A stretch of DNA of 64,000 bases from JAUSIF01 sp036556265 (GTDB taxonomy: Bacteria > Pseudomonadota > Alphaproteobacteria > Rhizobiales > Xanthobacteraceae). Positions 18,149 to 25,424 of the stretch are shown here, piece after piece. The stretch spans positions 1-64,000 of the forward strand of contig DATBJU010000091.1 in the NCBI GenBank assembly GCA_036556265.1. The letters run 5' to 3'. Numbering within the stretch: position 1 is the stretch's first letter; every line of letters begins with the position of its first letter. The notes below the pieces were generated by a model that searched no databases, had not been told where the DNA came from, and saw only the letters and a program-made list of their open reading frames with translations. The position numbers were made by a program, and so were the translations under genes.

Positions 18149-18598
18149 CTAGCGCGCTTCCTCGCCCCGTGACTCCTCCGCCGCCGCCTCGATCCGCTCC
18201 ATATCTTCGTCGGACAGCCCGAAATGGTGGCCGATCTCGTGAACGAGAACGTGCGTAATGATCGCGCCCAGTGACTCGTTGTGCTCCGCCCAGTAGTCGA
18301 GCATGGGGCGTCGGTAAAGGTGAACCGAATTTGGCAGACGGCCGGTCTCCGGCGTAGCGCCGCCCTGCGACATGCCGATGCCGGTGAACAGTCCGAGGAT
18401 GTCGAACGGGCTTTCCAGCTCCATGTCCGCGATCACGTCCTCATCCGGAAAGTCCACGACTAGAATCACCACCCCGTCGCACAGTTTGCGGAAGCTTTCC
18501 GGCAGGCCGGCGTAGGCCGCCGCCGCCATCACCTCGAAGTCCTCGAGCGAAGGCGCGATCGAATCGCGCCAGCCGCCCCCGTCTCCGGCTCCGCTCAC
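18149..18598 (-). CDS. Zincin-like metallopeptidase family protein
   Basis: A 149-residue protein of the small zincin-like family often annotated 'metallopeptidase family protein'. The zinc motif HEIGH is at residues 120-124, followed by HFGLSD with Asp130 in the place of the third ligand of metzincin-like folds. It has no signal peptide, so it should act in the cytoplasm; substrates are unknown. The start is GTG at 18598, with GGAG 9 bp upstream. It is separated from the HXXEE gene by 74 bp. Confidence 0.82.
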   Translation of the reverse strand: MSGAGDGGGWRDSIAPSLEDFEVMAAAAYAGLPESFRKLCDGVVILVVDFPDEDVIADMELESPFDILGLFTGIGMSQGGATPETGRLPNSVHLYRRPMLDYWAEHNESLGAIITHVLVHEIGHHFGLSDEDMERIEAAAEESRGEEAR

Positions 18599-18772
18599 AG
18601 CCCAAAACTCCGCGTCGCCATTTGCGAAATTCTAGAGAACAGGACGCCGGGTCGAAAGGGCAAATGAACGCCCGATGAACGGCGGGATCAGACGATATTC
18701 ACCACGCTTCAGAAAAACTGGCCGCAATCGACCAACGCGGGCGCGCGCCACGTAACCGCACGACCAAGTGCC

Positions 18773-18797
18773 GGAACGCGAAGCGCCGGCCCGCGTT
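18773..18797 (+). promoter_or_regulatory. EcfG general stress response promoter, consensus match
   Basis: GGAAC at 18773-18777, exactly 16 bp of spacer, then CGTT at 18794-18797: a full match to the GGAAC-N16-CGTT consensus used by the EcfG sigma factor of alphaproteobacteria. Expected transcription start is about 18803, leaving a leader of some 17 nt that includes the GAGGAG-type ribosome-binding site before the ATG at 18820. Confidence 0.7.
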
Positions 18798-18819
18798 TAG
18801 AGGAACGAGGAGAAACGCC

Positions 18820-19128
18820 ATGCTCAAACGAATCTTGATACCAGTCGCCGGCGCGTTCGCGCTCGCGATCTACGCCTTCGCCCCGCAACCCGCGTCGGCC
18901 GCGAGCTTGGGTAGCGGCGCGGCTGCCGCGCAGGCCGCAGAAGCTGATCTATCGAACGTAGTGGATGTACACAGACGATATTACCGCCGTTACGCATGGG
19001 GCGCCCCGTTCGCGGTGGCTCCTTACGCCTACTACGGCGCCTATGGTGGTCCGAGCTGGCACTATCGCTACTTCGGCCCGCACAAGCGCCGTTGCGGCTA
19101 CACCTACTGGGGCTACACTTGCTGGTGA
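18820..19128 (+). CDS. Small secreted Tyr/Trp-rich protein
   Basis: A 102-residue exported protein of unknown function. The signal peptide is clear (MLKRILIPVAGAFALAIYAF, likely cleavage after ASA near residue 28). The mature chain has an Ala-rich start, then a segment packed with Tyr, Trp, His and Gly (HRRYYRRYAWG, YAYYGAYGG, WHYRYFGPHKRR) and ends CGYTYWGYTCW with two Cys that could pair. Such aromatic-rich short proteins are common and uncharacterised in Hyphomicrobiales. A consensus EcfG promoter lies directly upstream, so it is probably made under general stress or in stationary phase. A hairpin terminator follows its stop. Confidence 0.78.
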   Translation: MLKRILIPVAGAFALAIYAFAPQPASAASLGSGAAAAQAAEADLSNVVDVHRRYYRRYAWGAPFAVAPYAYYGAYGGPSWHYRYFGPHKRRCGYTYWGYTCW

Positions 19129-19153
19129 GCTCAAAAGGTCTGATCGAAACAAG

Positions 19154-19190
19154 ACGGGCGCGCTCGCTGCGCGCCCGTTCTCATTTGTTT
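19154..19190 (+). terminator. Rho-independent terminator after the small secreted protein
   Basis: A perfect 10-bp stem, ACGGGCGCGC (19154-19163) with GCGCGCCCGT (19169-19178), and a 5-nt TCGCT loop, followed by the T-rich TCTCATTTGTTT. It begins 26 bp after the stop of the plus-strand gene and sits just before the convergent leuC stop. Confidence 0.75.
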
Positions 19191-19204
19191 GCGCCCAATC
19201 GAAG

Positions 19205-20617
19205 TCAGACCCGCGGCCACTCGCGCACGTCGACGAAATGTCCGGCGATCGCCGCTGCCGCCGCCATTGCCGGCGACACAAGATGGGTGCGCCCCTTGTA
19301 GCCCTGCCGTCCTTCGAAATTGCGGTTCGAGGTAGACGCGCAGCGCTCCCCCGGCGCGAGCTTGTCCGGATTCATCGCGAGGCACATGGAGCAGCCTGGC
19401 TCGCGCCAGTCGAAGCCCGCCGCCTTGAAGATCTTGTCAAGGCCTTCGGCTTCCGCCTGCTGCTTCACAAGACCCGACCCGGGCACGATCATCGCATTCA
19501 CCCTCGCGTCCACCTTGTGGCCGTTCACGATCTTGGCCACTACGCGCAGATCTTCGATGCGCGCATTCGTGCACGAGCCGATGAATACGCGGTCGAGCTT
19601 GATGTCGGTGATCTTCTCGCCGCCCCTCAACCCCATATATTCGAGTGAGCGTTCCGCCGCGGCGCGCTTGTTCTCGTTCGTGATCTCCGACGGTACCGGT
19701 ACACGGCCCGTCACCGACACCACCTGTTCGGGACTCGTACCCCAACTCACGATCGGCGGCAGCTTGGCGCCGTCGAGCTTCACTTCCGCGTCGAAGACGG
19801 CGCCGTCATCGCTTCGCAACGTCTCCCAGTAGCGCATCGCCTGATCCCAGGCAGCGCCCTTCGGCGCCTTCGGCCGATCTTTCAGATAGGCGAATGCTTT
19901 TTCGTCAGGCGCCACCATACCGGCGCGTGCGCCGCCCTCGATCGACATGTTGCAGACGGTCATGCGCCCTTCCATCGAGAGCGCGCGGATCGCATCGCCC
20001 GCATACTCGATCACGTGGCCCGTACCGCCGGCCGTGCCGATCTCGCCGATGATGGAAAGGATGATGTCCTTCGCGCCCACGCCGTCCGGCAGCTTGCCGT
20101 CCACCGTGACGCGCATGTTCTTCGCTTTCTTCTGGATCAGCGTCTGCGTCGCGAGCACGTGCTCGACTTCCGAGGTGCCGATGCCGTGCGCGAGTGCGCC
20201 GAACGCGCCGTGCGTCGATGTGTGGCTGTCGCCGCACACGATGGTCGTGCCCGGTAGCGTGAACCCCTGTTCCGGGCCGATCACGTGAACGATCCCCTGC
20301 CGACGATCGTGCTCGTTGAAATATTCGATGCCGAAGTCGCGCGCGTTCTCCGCGAGCGTCGCGATCTGCGCCGCGGATTCCGGATCGGGATTGGGCTTCG
20401 AGCGGTCCGACGTCGGCACGTTGTGGTCTACGACCGCGAGCGTCTTCCCCGGCGCACGCACTTTGCGGCCGGCAAGACGCAGCCCTTCAAAGGCTTGCGG
20501 GCTCGTCACTTCATGGACGAGATGCCGGTCGACATAGATGAGGCACGTGCCGTCCGGCTGCTGATCGACCAAATGGTCGTCCCAGATCTTGTCGTACAGC
20601 GTGCGTGGTTTTGCCAT
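19205..20617 (-). CDS. leuC: 3-isopropylmalate dehydratase large subunit
   Basis: Catalytic subunit of isopropylmalate isomerase, an aconitase-family [4Fe-4S] enzyme of leucine synthesis. The 470-residue protein starts MAKPRTLYDKIWDDHLV, has GDSHTSTHGAFGALAHGIGTSE, and carries the three cluster cysteines in IGSCTNARIEDLR and PGCSMCLAMNPD. The ATG at 20617 was chosen over a longer upstream frame because it gives the family N-terminus. It is monocistronic here, with leuD and leuB further downstream on the same strand. Confidence 0.97.
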   Translation of the reverse strand: MAKPRTLYDKIWDDHLVDQQPDGTCLIYVDRHLVHEVTSPQAFEGLRLAGRKVRAPGKTLAVVDHNVPTSDRSKPNPDPESAAQIATLAENARDFGIEYFNEHDRRQGIVHVIGPEQGFTLPGTTIVCGDSHTSTHGAFGALAHGIGTSEVEHVLATQTLIQKKAKNMRVTVDGKLPDGVGAKDIILSIIGEIGTAGGTGHVIEYAGDAIRALSMEGRMTVCNMSIEGGARAGMVAPDEKAFAYLKDRPKAPKGAAWDQAMRYWETLRSDDGAVFDAEVKLDGAKLPPIVSWGTSPEQVVSVTGRVPVPSEITNENKRAAAERSLEYMGLRGGEKITDIKLDRVFIGSCTNARIEDLRVVAKIVNGHKVDARVNAMIVPGSGLVKQQAEAEGLDKIFKAAGFDWREPGCSMCLAMNPDKLAPGERCASTSNRNFEGRQGYKGRTHLVSPAMAAAAAIAGHFVDVREWPRV

Positions 20618-20688
20618 GGTGGCGGTTCGCTCTTCTTGACGACTATCTAGTGGTTGCCGGCCCGCGAGAAAAGTGGGGAAGCAACTCG

Positions 20689-21330
20689 CTAGGCGGCATC
20701 CCGCCAAATCTTGGCCAGTTCAGTGCTGGTGCACATGATTGCGTCGCCCATGAAGCGCATGCTCGCCAGCGCCCGCTCAGCCGCCTCCGGCTGTCCGCCG
20801 CCGCATGCATCCGACGCCACGATCGGGATAAATCCGAGATCGGCGGCTTGGCGGACCGTCGGCTCGATGCCGATTTCTGTGGCAACGCCGCAGATCACGA
20901 AGCTCGTCAGCCCGCAATCGCGCAACGCGATGCCAAGCGGCGTGCCCTCGAACGCGGACATCGTGATTTTGTCGAAGATCGCCTCGTCGGCGCGGACATC
21001 GAGCTCGGGTGCAAGCGCGAAGCCATCGCTGTCCCGTAGAAACCAGGGGTGCACATCCTCGACAGACTTCTTCTGCCAAACCGTCATTTGACGAAGCTGA
21101 AACGCGCCTGATAACCGCTTCGGCAACGACATGTGCCGCATGAAGAAAACGCGCACGCCCGCGGCCCGGGCGGCCGCCAGCAATTCCAGCACGCGTGCCA
21201 GTACGACATCCCCGTGTCCGAGCTGGCGCAGAATCCCGACCTGCATGTCGTACACGATGAGCGCGGTCGAATTCGGGTGAGCCGCTTCAGCCAGCGTCTC
21301 CGGGATATCGATACCGTAGGCCCGCTTCAT
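20689..21330 (-). CDS. Isochorismatase-fold hydrolase lacking the nucleophilic Cys
   Basis: A 213-residue member of the isochorismatase/cysteine hydrolase superfamily. The catalytic Asp28 (VYDMQ) and Lys121 (FDKITMSAFEGT) are present. In the signature usually reading GVATDxCV, this protein has GVATEIGIE, so Gly154 replaces the nucleophilic Cys; Cys147, six residues earlier, is not at the nucleophile site. Loss of this Cys is known in true isochorismatases such as PhzD, which use acid-base chemistry, so activity on a vinyl ether or no amide hydrolysis is possible. The start ATG 21330 has GGAG 9 bp upstream. It lies downstream of rplS and upstream of leuC on the same strand. The substrate is unknown. 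Confidence 0.8.
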   Translation of the reverse strand: MKRAYGIDIPETLAEAAHPNSTALIVYDMQVGILRQLGHGDVVLARVLELLAAARAAGVRVFFMRHMSLPKRLSGAFQLRQMTVWQKKSVEDVHPWFLRDSDGFALAPELDVRADEAIFDKITMSAFEGTPLGIALRDCGLTSFVICGVATEIGIEPTVRQAADLGFIPIVASDACGGGQPEAAERALASMRFMGDAIMCTSTELAKIWRDAA

Positions 21331-21368
21331 GAGCCGCACTCCGAGACCGGCTCACGAGTGCCGATCGC

Positions 21369-21788
21369 TCACTTGCTTTCGGCTTCGGCGCCTTCGATCG
21401 TCTCGGCAACTTCGCCCATCTCGGCGGTGAAATCCTGCTTCTCGGAGATGCGCGCCTTCTTCCCGCGACGCGCGCGCAGATAATAGAGCTTCGCGCGGCG
21501 CACCTTTCCGCGGCGCAGGACTTCGATCGAGTCGATCATCGGCGAGTAGAGGGGAAACACGCGCTCGACGCCCTCGCCGTAGGAAATCTTGCGTACGGTG
21601 AAGCTCTCGTTGAGCCCCGCACCGGTACGGCCGATGCAAACGCCCTCGTAGGCCTGGACGCGCGTGCGGTCGCCTTCCACCACCTTGACGTTGACTTGCA
21701 ACGTGTCGCCCGGCGCAAAGTCCGGAATCTTCTTGTTCTGCGTGACCCGTGCGATCTCTTCGCGTTCGATCGTTTCGATGATGTTCAT
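21369..21788 (-). CDS. rplS: 50S ribosomal protein L19
   Basis: Large-subunit ribosomal protein located at the 30S-50S interface. The 139-residue product begins MNIIETIEREEIAR and has the family core FAPGDTLQVNVKVVEG, VQAYEGVCIGR and IEVLRRGKVRRAKLYYLR. A strong GGAGG ribosome-binding site precedes the ATG at 21788. The C-terminus is acidic and longer than in E. coli (EMGEVAETIEGAEAESK), which is usual in alphaproteobacteria. It is the last gene of ffh-rpsP-rimM-trmD-rplS. Confidence 0.97.
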   Translation of the reverse strand: MNIIETIEREEIARVTQNKKIPDFAPGDTLQVNVKVVEGDRTRVQAYEGVCIGRTGAGLNESFTVRKISYGEGVERVFPLYSPMIDSIEVLRRGKVRRAKLYYLRARRGKKARISEKQDFTAEMGEVAETIEGAEAESK

Positions 21789-21873
21789 GGCAACCTCCGC
21801 GCCCAAACCGCGCGTCGCGGCTCAACTTTCCATACGGGATTGGCGCCGCCTATACGACATGCCGAAACACTTG

Positions 21874-22584
21874 TCATTCGCTTTCGAGCGGCCCACCCTT
21901 GCGACGCGCCCAAAGGTCGGGCCGTCGCTCCTTCGTCAGCCGTTCGGCTTCGGAACGCCGCCAAGCCTTAACCTTTGCGTGGTCGCCGGACAAAAGCACA
22001 TCCGGGATCGGCCGGCCTTCGAATGTCTGCGGCCGCGTGAACTGCGGGTATTCGAGCAACCCGCCCTCGAAGCTTTCCTCCGCGCCCGATGCTGTCTTCC
22101 CCATCACTCCGGGCAACAGGCGGACGCACGCGTCGATCAGCGCCTGCGCCGCGATCTCGCCTCCCGAGAGCACGTAGTCGCCGATCGAAACCTCCTCGAG
22201 CGATCGCGCCTCGATCACCCGCTGATCCACTCCTTCGAAGCGGCCGCACACGAGCACGACCCCAGGCCCTGCGGCGAGCTCGTGCACAAGCATCTGGCTG
22301 AGCGGCCTCCCACGCGCCGACAGCAAAATCCTCGGGCGCGGATCGCCGGCCTGCGCCGCTGCGTCGATCGCTCGGGCGAGCACGTCCGCGCGCATCACCA
22401 TGCCTGGTCCGCCACCCGCCGGCGTATCGTCGACGGAGCGGTGCCTGTCCGTCGCGTGATCGCGGATGTTGATCGCCTCGCACGACCAGATGCCCTCGGC
22501 GAGCGCGCGGCCCGCGAGACTCGCGCCGAGCGCTCCCGGGAACAGCTCCGGGAACAGCGTGAGCACGGTCGCGCGCCAGCTCAT
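21874..22584 (-). CDS. trmD: tRNA (guanine-N1-)-methyltransferase
   Basis: Makes m1G37 in tRNAs reading codons that begin with C, preventing +1 frameshifts. The 236-residue SPOUT methyltransferase starts MSWRATVLTLFPELFPG. It shows the knot and S-adenosylmethionine features GGGPGMVMRADV, VCGRFEGVDQRV, SIGDYVLSGGE and the conserved tail YPQFTRPQTFEGRPIPDVLLSGDH. It starts 4 bp after the rimM stop, with rplS 85 bp downstream. Confidence 0.97.
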   Translation of the reverse strand: MSWRATVLTLFPELFPGALGASLAGRALAEGIWSCEAINIRDHATDRHRSVDDTPAGGGPGMVMRADVLARAIDAAAQAGDPRPRILLSARGRPLSQMLVHELAAGPGVVLVCGRFEGVDQRVIEARSLEEVSIGDYVLSGGEIAAQALIDACVRLLPGVMGKTASGAEESFEGGLLEYPQFTRPQTFEGRPIPDVLLSGDHAKVKAWRRSEAERLTKERRPDLWARRKGGPLESE

Positions 22585-22588
22585 TGCC

Positions 22589-23104
22589 TTACCCGAGTGC
22601 GCCTTCTGGCGGATCGACGACGATACGCTCGCCTTCCACGTCCACGGTCGGCACGAATTGCTCGACGAACGGGACCATGAAGGTCGTGCCTCCACTGACC
22701 GGTCGGATCTCCAGCAAGTCGCCGGCGCCGAAATTTTGGATCGCGGCAACCGTACCGAGCGGCGCGCCGTCCTTCGTCTCGACGCGCAACCCCACGAGAT
22801 CAGCCTGATAGAAGGTGTTCGCGTCTTTCTGTTTCGGCAGTCGCTCCCGTGGCACGAACAACTCGATATCGGTCAGCCGTTCGGCCGCGTTACGGTCCGA
22901 CACACCGTCGAAGCGCGCAATCAGACGGCCGTTCGTTTCGCGCAGGTCGACAATCCTGAACTCGCGCGCGCCGCTCTCGTCTTCCAGCGGCCCGAGCTTC
23001 TTCACCGCGCGTGGGTCGTCGGCATCGACAAAGAGCCTTACCTCGCCGCGAATGCCGTGAGCGGCGCCGATCTTCGCGACGCGAATGCGCTTCGGCGCGG
23101 CCAA
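22589..23104 (-). CDS. rimM: Ribosome maturation factor RimM
   Basis: 16S rRNA processing factor that assists 30S head assembly and binds S19. The 171-residue protein has the N-terminal RimM barrel (RIRVAKIGAAHGIRGEVRLF) and the C-terminal PRC-barrel (YQADLVGLRVETKDG, VPFVEQFVPTVDVEGERIVV). The start appears to be TTG at 23104: no in-frame ATG lies nearby and this codon sits 8 bp after the rpsP stop. It lies between rpsP and trmD, as is standard. Confidence 0.94.
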   Translation of the reverse strand: MAAPKRIRVAKIGAAHGIRGEVRLFVDADDPRAVKKLGPLEDESGAREFRIVDLRETNGRLIARFDGVSDRNAAERLTDIELFVPRERLPKQKDANTFYQADLVGLRVETKDGAPLGTVAAIQNFGAGDLLEIRPVSGGTTFMVPFVEQFVPTVDVEGERIVVDPPEGALG

Positions 23105-23112
23105 GATCGCGC

Positions 23113-23520
23113 TCAGCTCGCCGCGGCTTCGCCCGACGGCGCTTCGGGAGCGGCAGCCGGAGCCGCAGGGGCAGCGGGCGCGGCGACAGGTGCTGCCGCG
23201 GCGGCCTCGGCCTGTTTCTTCCGCTCCTCGCGCGGGATTGCACGCTCGGGATTGTTGCGCGGCGCGCGCTTGCGGATTCCGGCAGCATCGAGGAAACGCA
23301 GCACTCGGTCACTCGGCTGTGCGCCCTTGGAGAGCCAGTGCTTCACGCGCTCCGCATCGAACTTCACGCGCTCCTTCGAATCCTTCGGCAGCATCGGGTT
23401 GTACGTGCCGAGGTTCTCAATGAAACGGCCGTCACGCGGATAGCGCGAGTCGGCGACGACGATGCGGAACTGTGGGCGCTTCTTGGCGCCCACGCGGGCA
23501 AGACGGATTTTCAGCGACAT
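23113..23520 (-). CDS. rpsP: 30S ribosomal protein S16 with Ala/Pro-rich tail
   Basis: Small-subunit ribosomal protein needed for 30S assembly. The first 80 or so residues are the conserved S16 domain (MSLKIRLARVGAKKRPQFRI, DGRFIENLGTYNP, HWLSKGAQPSDRVL). The rest, roughly residues 95-135, is a low-complexity extension of Ala and Pro with scattered Glu and Lys. E. coli S16 is about 82 residues, so 135 is long, though extended tails are known in Hyphomicrobiales. It lies 20 bp after ffh. Confidence 0.96.
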   Translation of the reverse strand: MSLKIRLARVGAKKRPQFRIVVADSRYPRDGRFIENLGTYNPMLPKDSKERVKFDAERVKHWLSKGAQPSDRVLRFLDAAGIRKRAPRNNPERAIPREERKKQAEAAAAAPVAAPAAPAAPAAAPEAPSGEAAAS

Positions 23521-23540
23521 TCTGTTTTCCTTTCGTTGAG

Positions 23541-25070
23541 CTATTTCTTCTTTCCAAGATTCTGCGGCAACCCGAGTGGCGCGCCGCCAAGGCCGGGGAG
23601 CTTGCCGCCGAGGCCCGGCAGCGGCCCTGCTGCGCCGGGAAGGTTGGACAAGCCGCCGGGCGGAATTCCACCGGGCATTTTCTCCGCGAGCTGCCTCAGC
23701 ATTTCCGGGCTCGGCTGCTGCCCGCCGCTCATACCGAGCATCTGGCCGAGGCCCGCAAGCGGCCCGCGCTTCGCGCCGCCCATCGCTTTCATCACGTCGG
23801 CCATCTGCCGATGCATCTTCAGGAGCCGGTTGATCTCCTGCACCTCGGTGCCGGAGCCTGCGGCGATACGCTTCTTGCGCGATGCCTTCAGGATATCGGG
23901 ATTGCGCCGCTCCTTCGGCGTCATCGAATCGATGATTGCCTTCTGGCGCTTGAGCAGTTTCTCGTCGAGATTGGCCGACGCGATCTGGTCTTTCATCTTG
24001 GCGACGCCCGGCAGCATGCCGAGCATGCCGCCGATGCCGCCGATCTTTTCCATCTGCAAGAGCTGCTCGCGCAGGTCCGAGAGATCGAACGCGCCCCTGC
24101 GCATCTTCTCGGCGACCGCACGCGCCTTCTCGGCATCAATCGTCTCCGCCGCCTTCTCCACGAGCGCGATGATGTCGCCCATGCCGAGAATGCGGCCCGC
24201 GATGCGCCCCGGGTCGAAATCCTCGAGCGCGTCGAGCTTCTCGCCCGTGCCGATCAGCTTGATCGGCTTCCCAGTGACCGCACGCATCGAGAGGGCAGCA
24301 CCGCCGCGCCCGTCGCCATCGACACGCGTGAGCACGATGCCGGTCAGCGACAGCCGCTCATCGAAGGCGCGCGCGGTAGCCACCGCATCCTGGCCGGTGA
24401 GCGAATCGGCTACGAGCAGAATTTCATGCGGCCGCGTGGCGCTCTTCATCTCGGAGAGTTCCGCCATGAGCGCTTCGTCGATCGTCGTGCGGCCAGCGGA
24501 ATCGAGGAGCACCACGTCGTACCCGCCGAGCTCACCCGCCTGCATGGCGCGCTTCGCGATCTGCCCAGCGCTGTGGCCCTCCACGGTCGGCAGCACATCG
24601 ACGTCGATCTGCTTGCCAAGGACGGCGAGTTGCTCCATCGCGGCCGGCCGCCGCGTGTCGAGCGAGGCCATCAACACCTTGCGTTTCAAGCGCTCGGAGA
24701 CCCGCCGCGCGATCTTCGCGGTTGTCGTGGTCTTACCCGAGCCCTGCAAGCCGACCATCAGGATCGCAACCGGCGCCGGCGCGTTGAGATCGAGCGTCTG
24801 CGCGTCGGAACCGAGCATCGCCACAAGCTCATCGTGGACGATCTTCACAACCATCTGGCCCGGCGTGACCGAGCGGATGACTTCGACACCGACCGCGCGT
24901 TCGCGCACGCGCTCGATGAAGCTGCGTGCGACCTCAAGCGCGACGTCGGCTTCGAGCAGTGCCTTGCGCACCTCGCGCATCGCTTCGGCAACATCGCCTT
25001 CCGTCAGCGCACCGCGCTTTGTCAGGCGCTCGAGAATCTCGCCGAGTCGGCTCGTCAGGTTGTCGAACAT
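23541..25070 (-). CDS. ffh: Signal recognition particle protein Ffh
   Basis: SRP54 GTPase that binds 4.5S RNA and signal sequences and delivers ribosomes to FtsY. The 509-residue protein has the NG domain (Walker A GLQGSGKTTTT from 107, LDTRRPAAMEQL, LDSAGRTTIDEALM, TRVDGDGRGGAALS). A methionine-rich M domain follows (LLKMHRQMADVMKAMGG, LGQMLGMSGG) and then a Gly/Leu/Pro tail repeating LPGLGG. The ATG at 25070 has AAAGGA before it. It leads the ribosomal/tRNA-modification operon. Its upstream region holds two palindromic repeats. Confidence 0.97.
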   Translation of the reverse strand: MFDNLTSRLGEILERLTKRGALTEGDVAEAMREVRKALLEADVALEVARSFIERVRERAVGVEVIRSVTPGQMVVKIVHDELVAMLGSDAQTLDLNAPAPVAILMVGLQGSGKTTTTAKIARRVSERLKRKVLMASLDTRRPAAMEQLAVLGKQIDVDVLPTVEGHSAGQIAKRAMQAGELGGYDVVLLDSAGRTTIDEALMAELSEMKSATRPHEILLVADSLTGQDAVATARAFDERLSLTGIVLTRVDGDGRGGAALSMRAVTGKPIKLIGTGEKLDALEDFDPGRIAGRILGMGDIIALVEKAAETIDAEKARAVAEKMRRGAFDLSDLREQLLQMEKIGGIGGMLGMLPGVAKMKDQIASANLDEKLLKRQKAIIDSMTPKERRNPDILKASRKKRIAAGSGTEVQEINRLLKMHRQMADVMKAMGGAKRGPLAGLGQMLGMSGGQQPSPEMLRQLAEKMPGGIPPGGLSNLPGAAGPLPGLGGKLPGLGGAPLGLPQNLGKKK

Positions 25071-25082
25071 CTTTTCCTTTTG

Positions 25083-25128
25083 TCCTCGTCCTGAGGAGCG
25101 TACGAAGTACGCGTCGCGAAGGACGAGG
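25083..25128 (+). repeat. Palindromic intergenic repeat, copy 1
   Basis: A 46-bp dispersed-type palindrome. Outer stem CCTCGTCC (25084-25091) pairs with GGACGAGG (25121-25128); inner stem GCGTAC/GTACGC has a GAA loop. The pattern CTGAGGAGC...CGAAGGA is one I recall as frequent between genes in Bradyrhizobium and relatives. Confidence 0.7.
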
Positions 25129-25154
25129 GCACAATTGCTCCTCGATATTCGCTC

Positions 25155-25200
25155 CATCCTTCGAGTCGCCCGGTTTCGCCGGGCTCCTCAGGATGAGGAG
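25155..25200 (-). repeat. Palindromic intergenic repeat, copy 2, inverted
   Basis: Same element type as 25083-25128 but in opposite orientation: on the minus strand it reads CATCCTGAGGAGC...GACTCGAAGGATG. Outer arms CATCC (25155-25159) and GGATG (25191-25195) pair; the inner stem GCCCGG/CCGGGC surrounds a TTTCG loop. It lies 26 bp from copy 1. Confidence 0.68.
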
Positions 25201-25424
25201 TTGCAACGCCGAACGCGCCCGAGGGCGCAACGCGCTGTCGGGCGGTGACCTCCGGGCTCTTGGAAGCGTTTGCCGCTTGGCCCGGTCGGCCGCGAGGAAA
25301 TCTCGTCGGTCGTAAGCGCGCGACGACTACGCCCCGCGGTTGTGCGAGTCAAGAAAGCCGGGCCTGTTCATGGACTGGTCACAAATTGCCTGGAACATGG
25401 CTCTATTCGTCCTACATAGCTGCC

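Larger units (their letters stand above)
25071..25424. other. Intergenic region between ffh and the MBL-fold gene
   Basis: 354 bp with no convincing gene. It contains an inverted pair of palindromic repeats (25083-25200) and then about 220 bp without further structure that I can recognise. It must hold the divergent promoters for ffh (minus) and the metallo-hydrolase (plus). An open frame runs through it into the plus-strand gene but lacks a start with a ribosome-binding site. Confidence 0.6.

Noticed and set aside
23120..23240. Tandem repeat element in the 3' part of rpsP
   Set aside because: The GC-rich repetition is simply Ala/Pro codons of the S16 tail and lacks a fixed unit.
23472..25094. 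540-codon open frame on the plus strand opposite ffh
   Set aside because: A shadow of ffh in a high-GC region; the product is Arg/His/Leu-rich with no domain, and ffh itself is certain.
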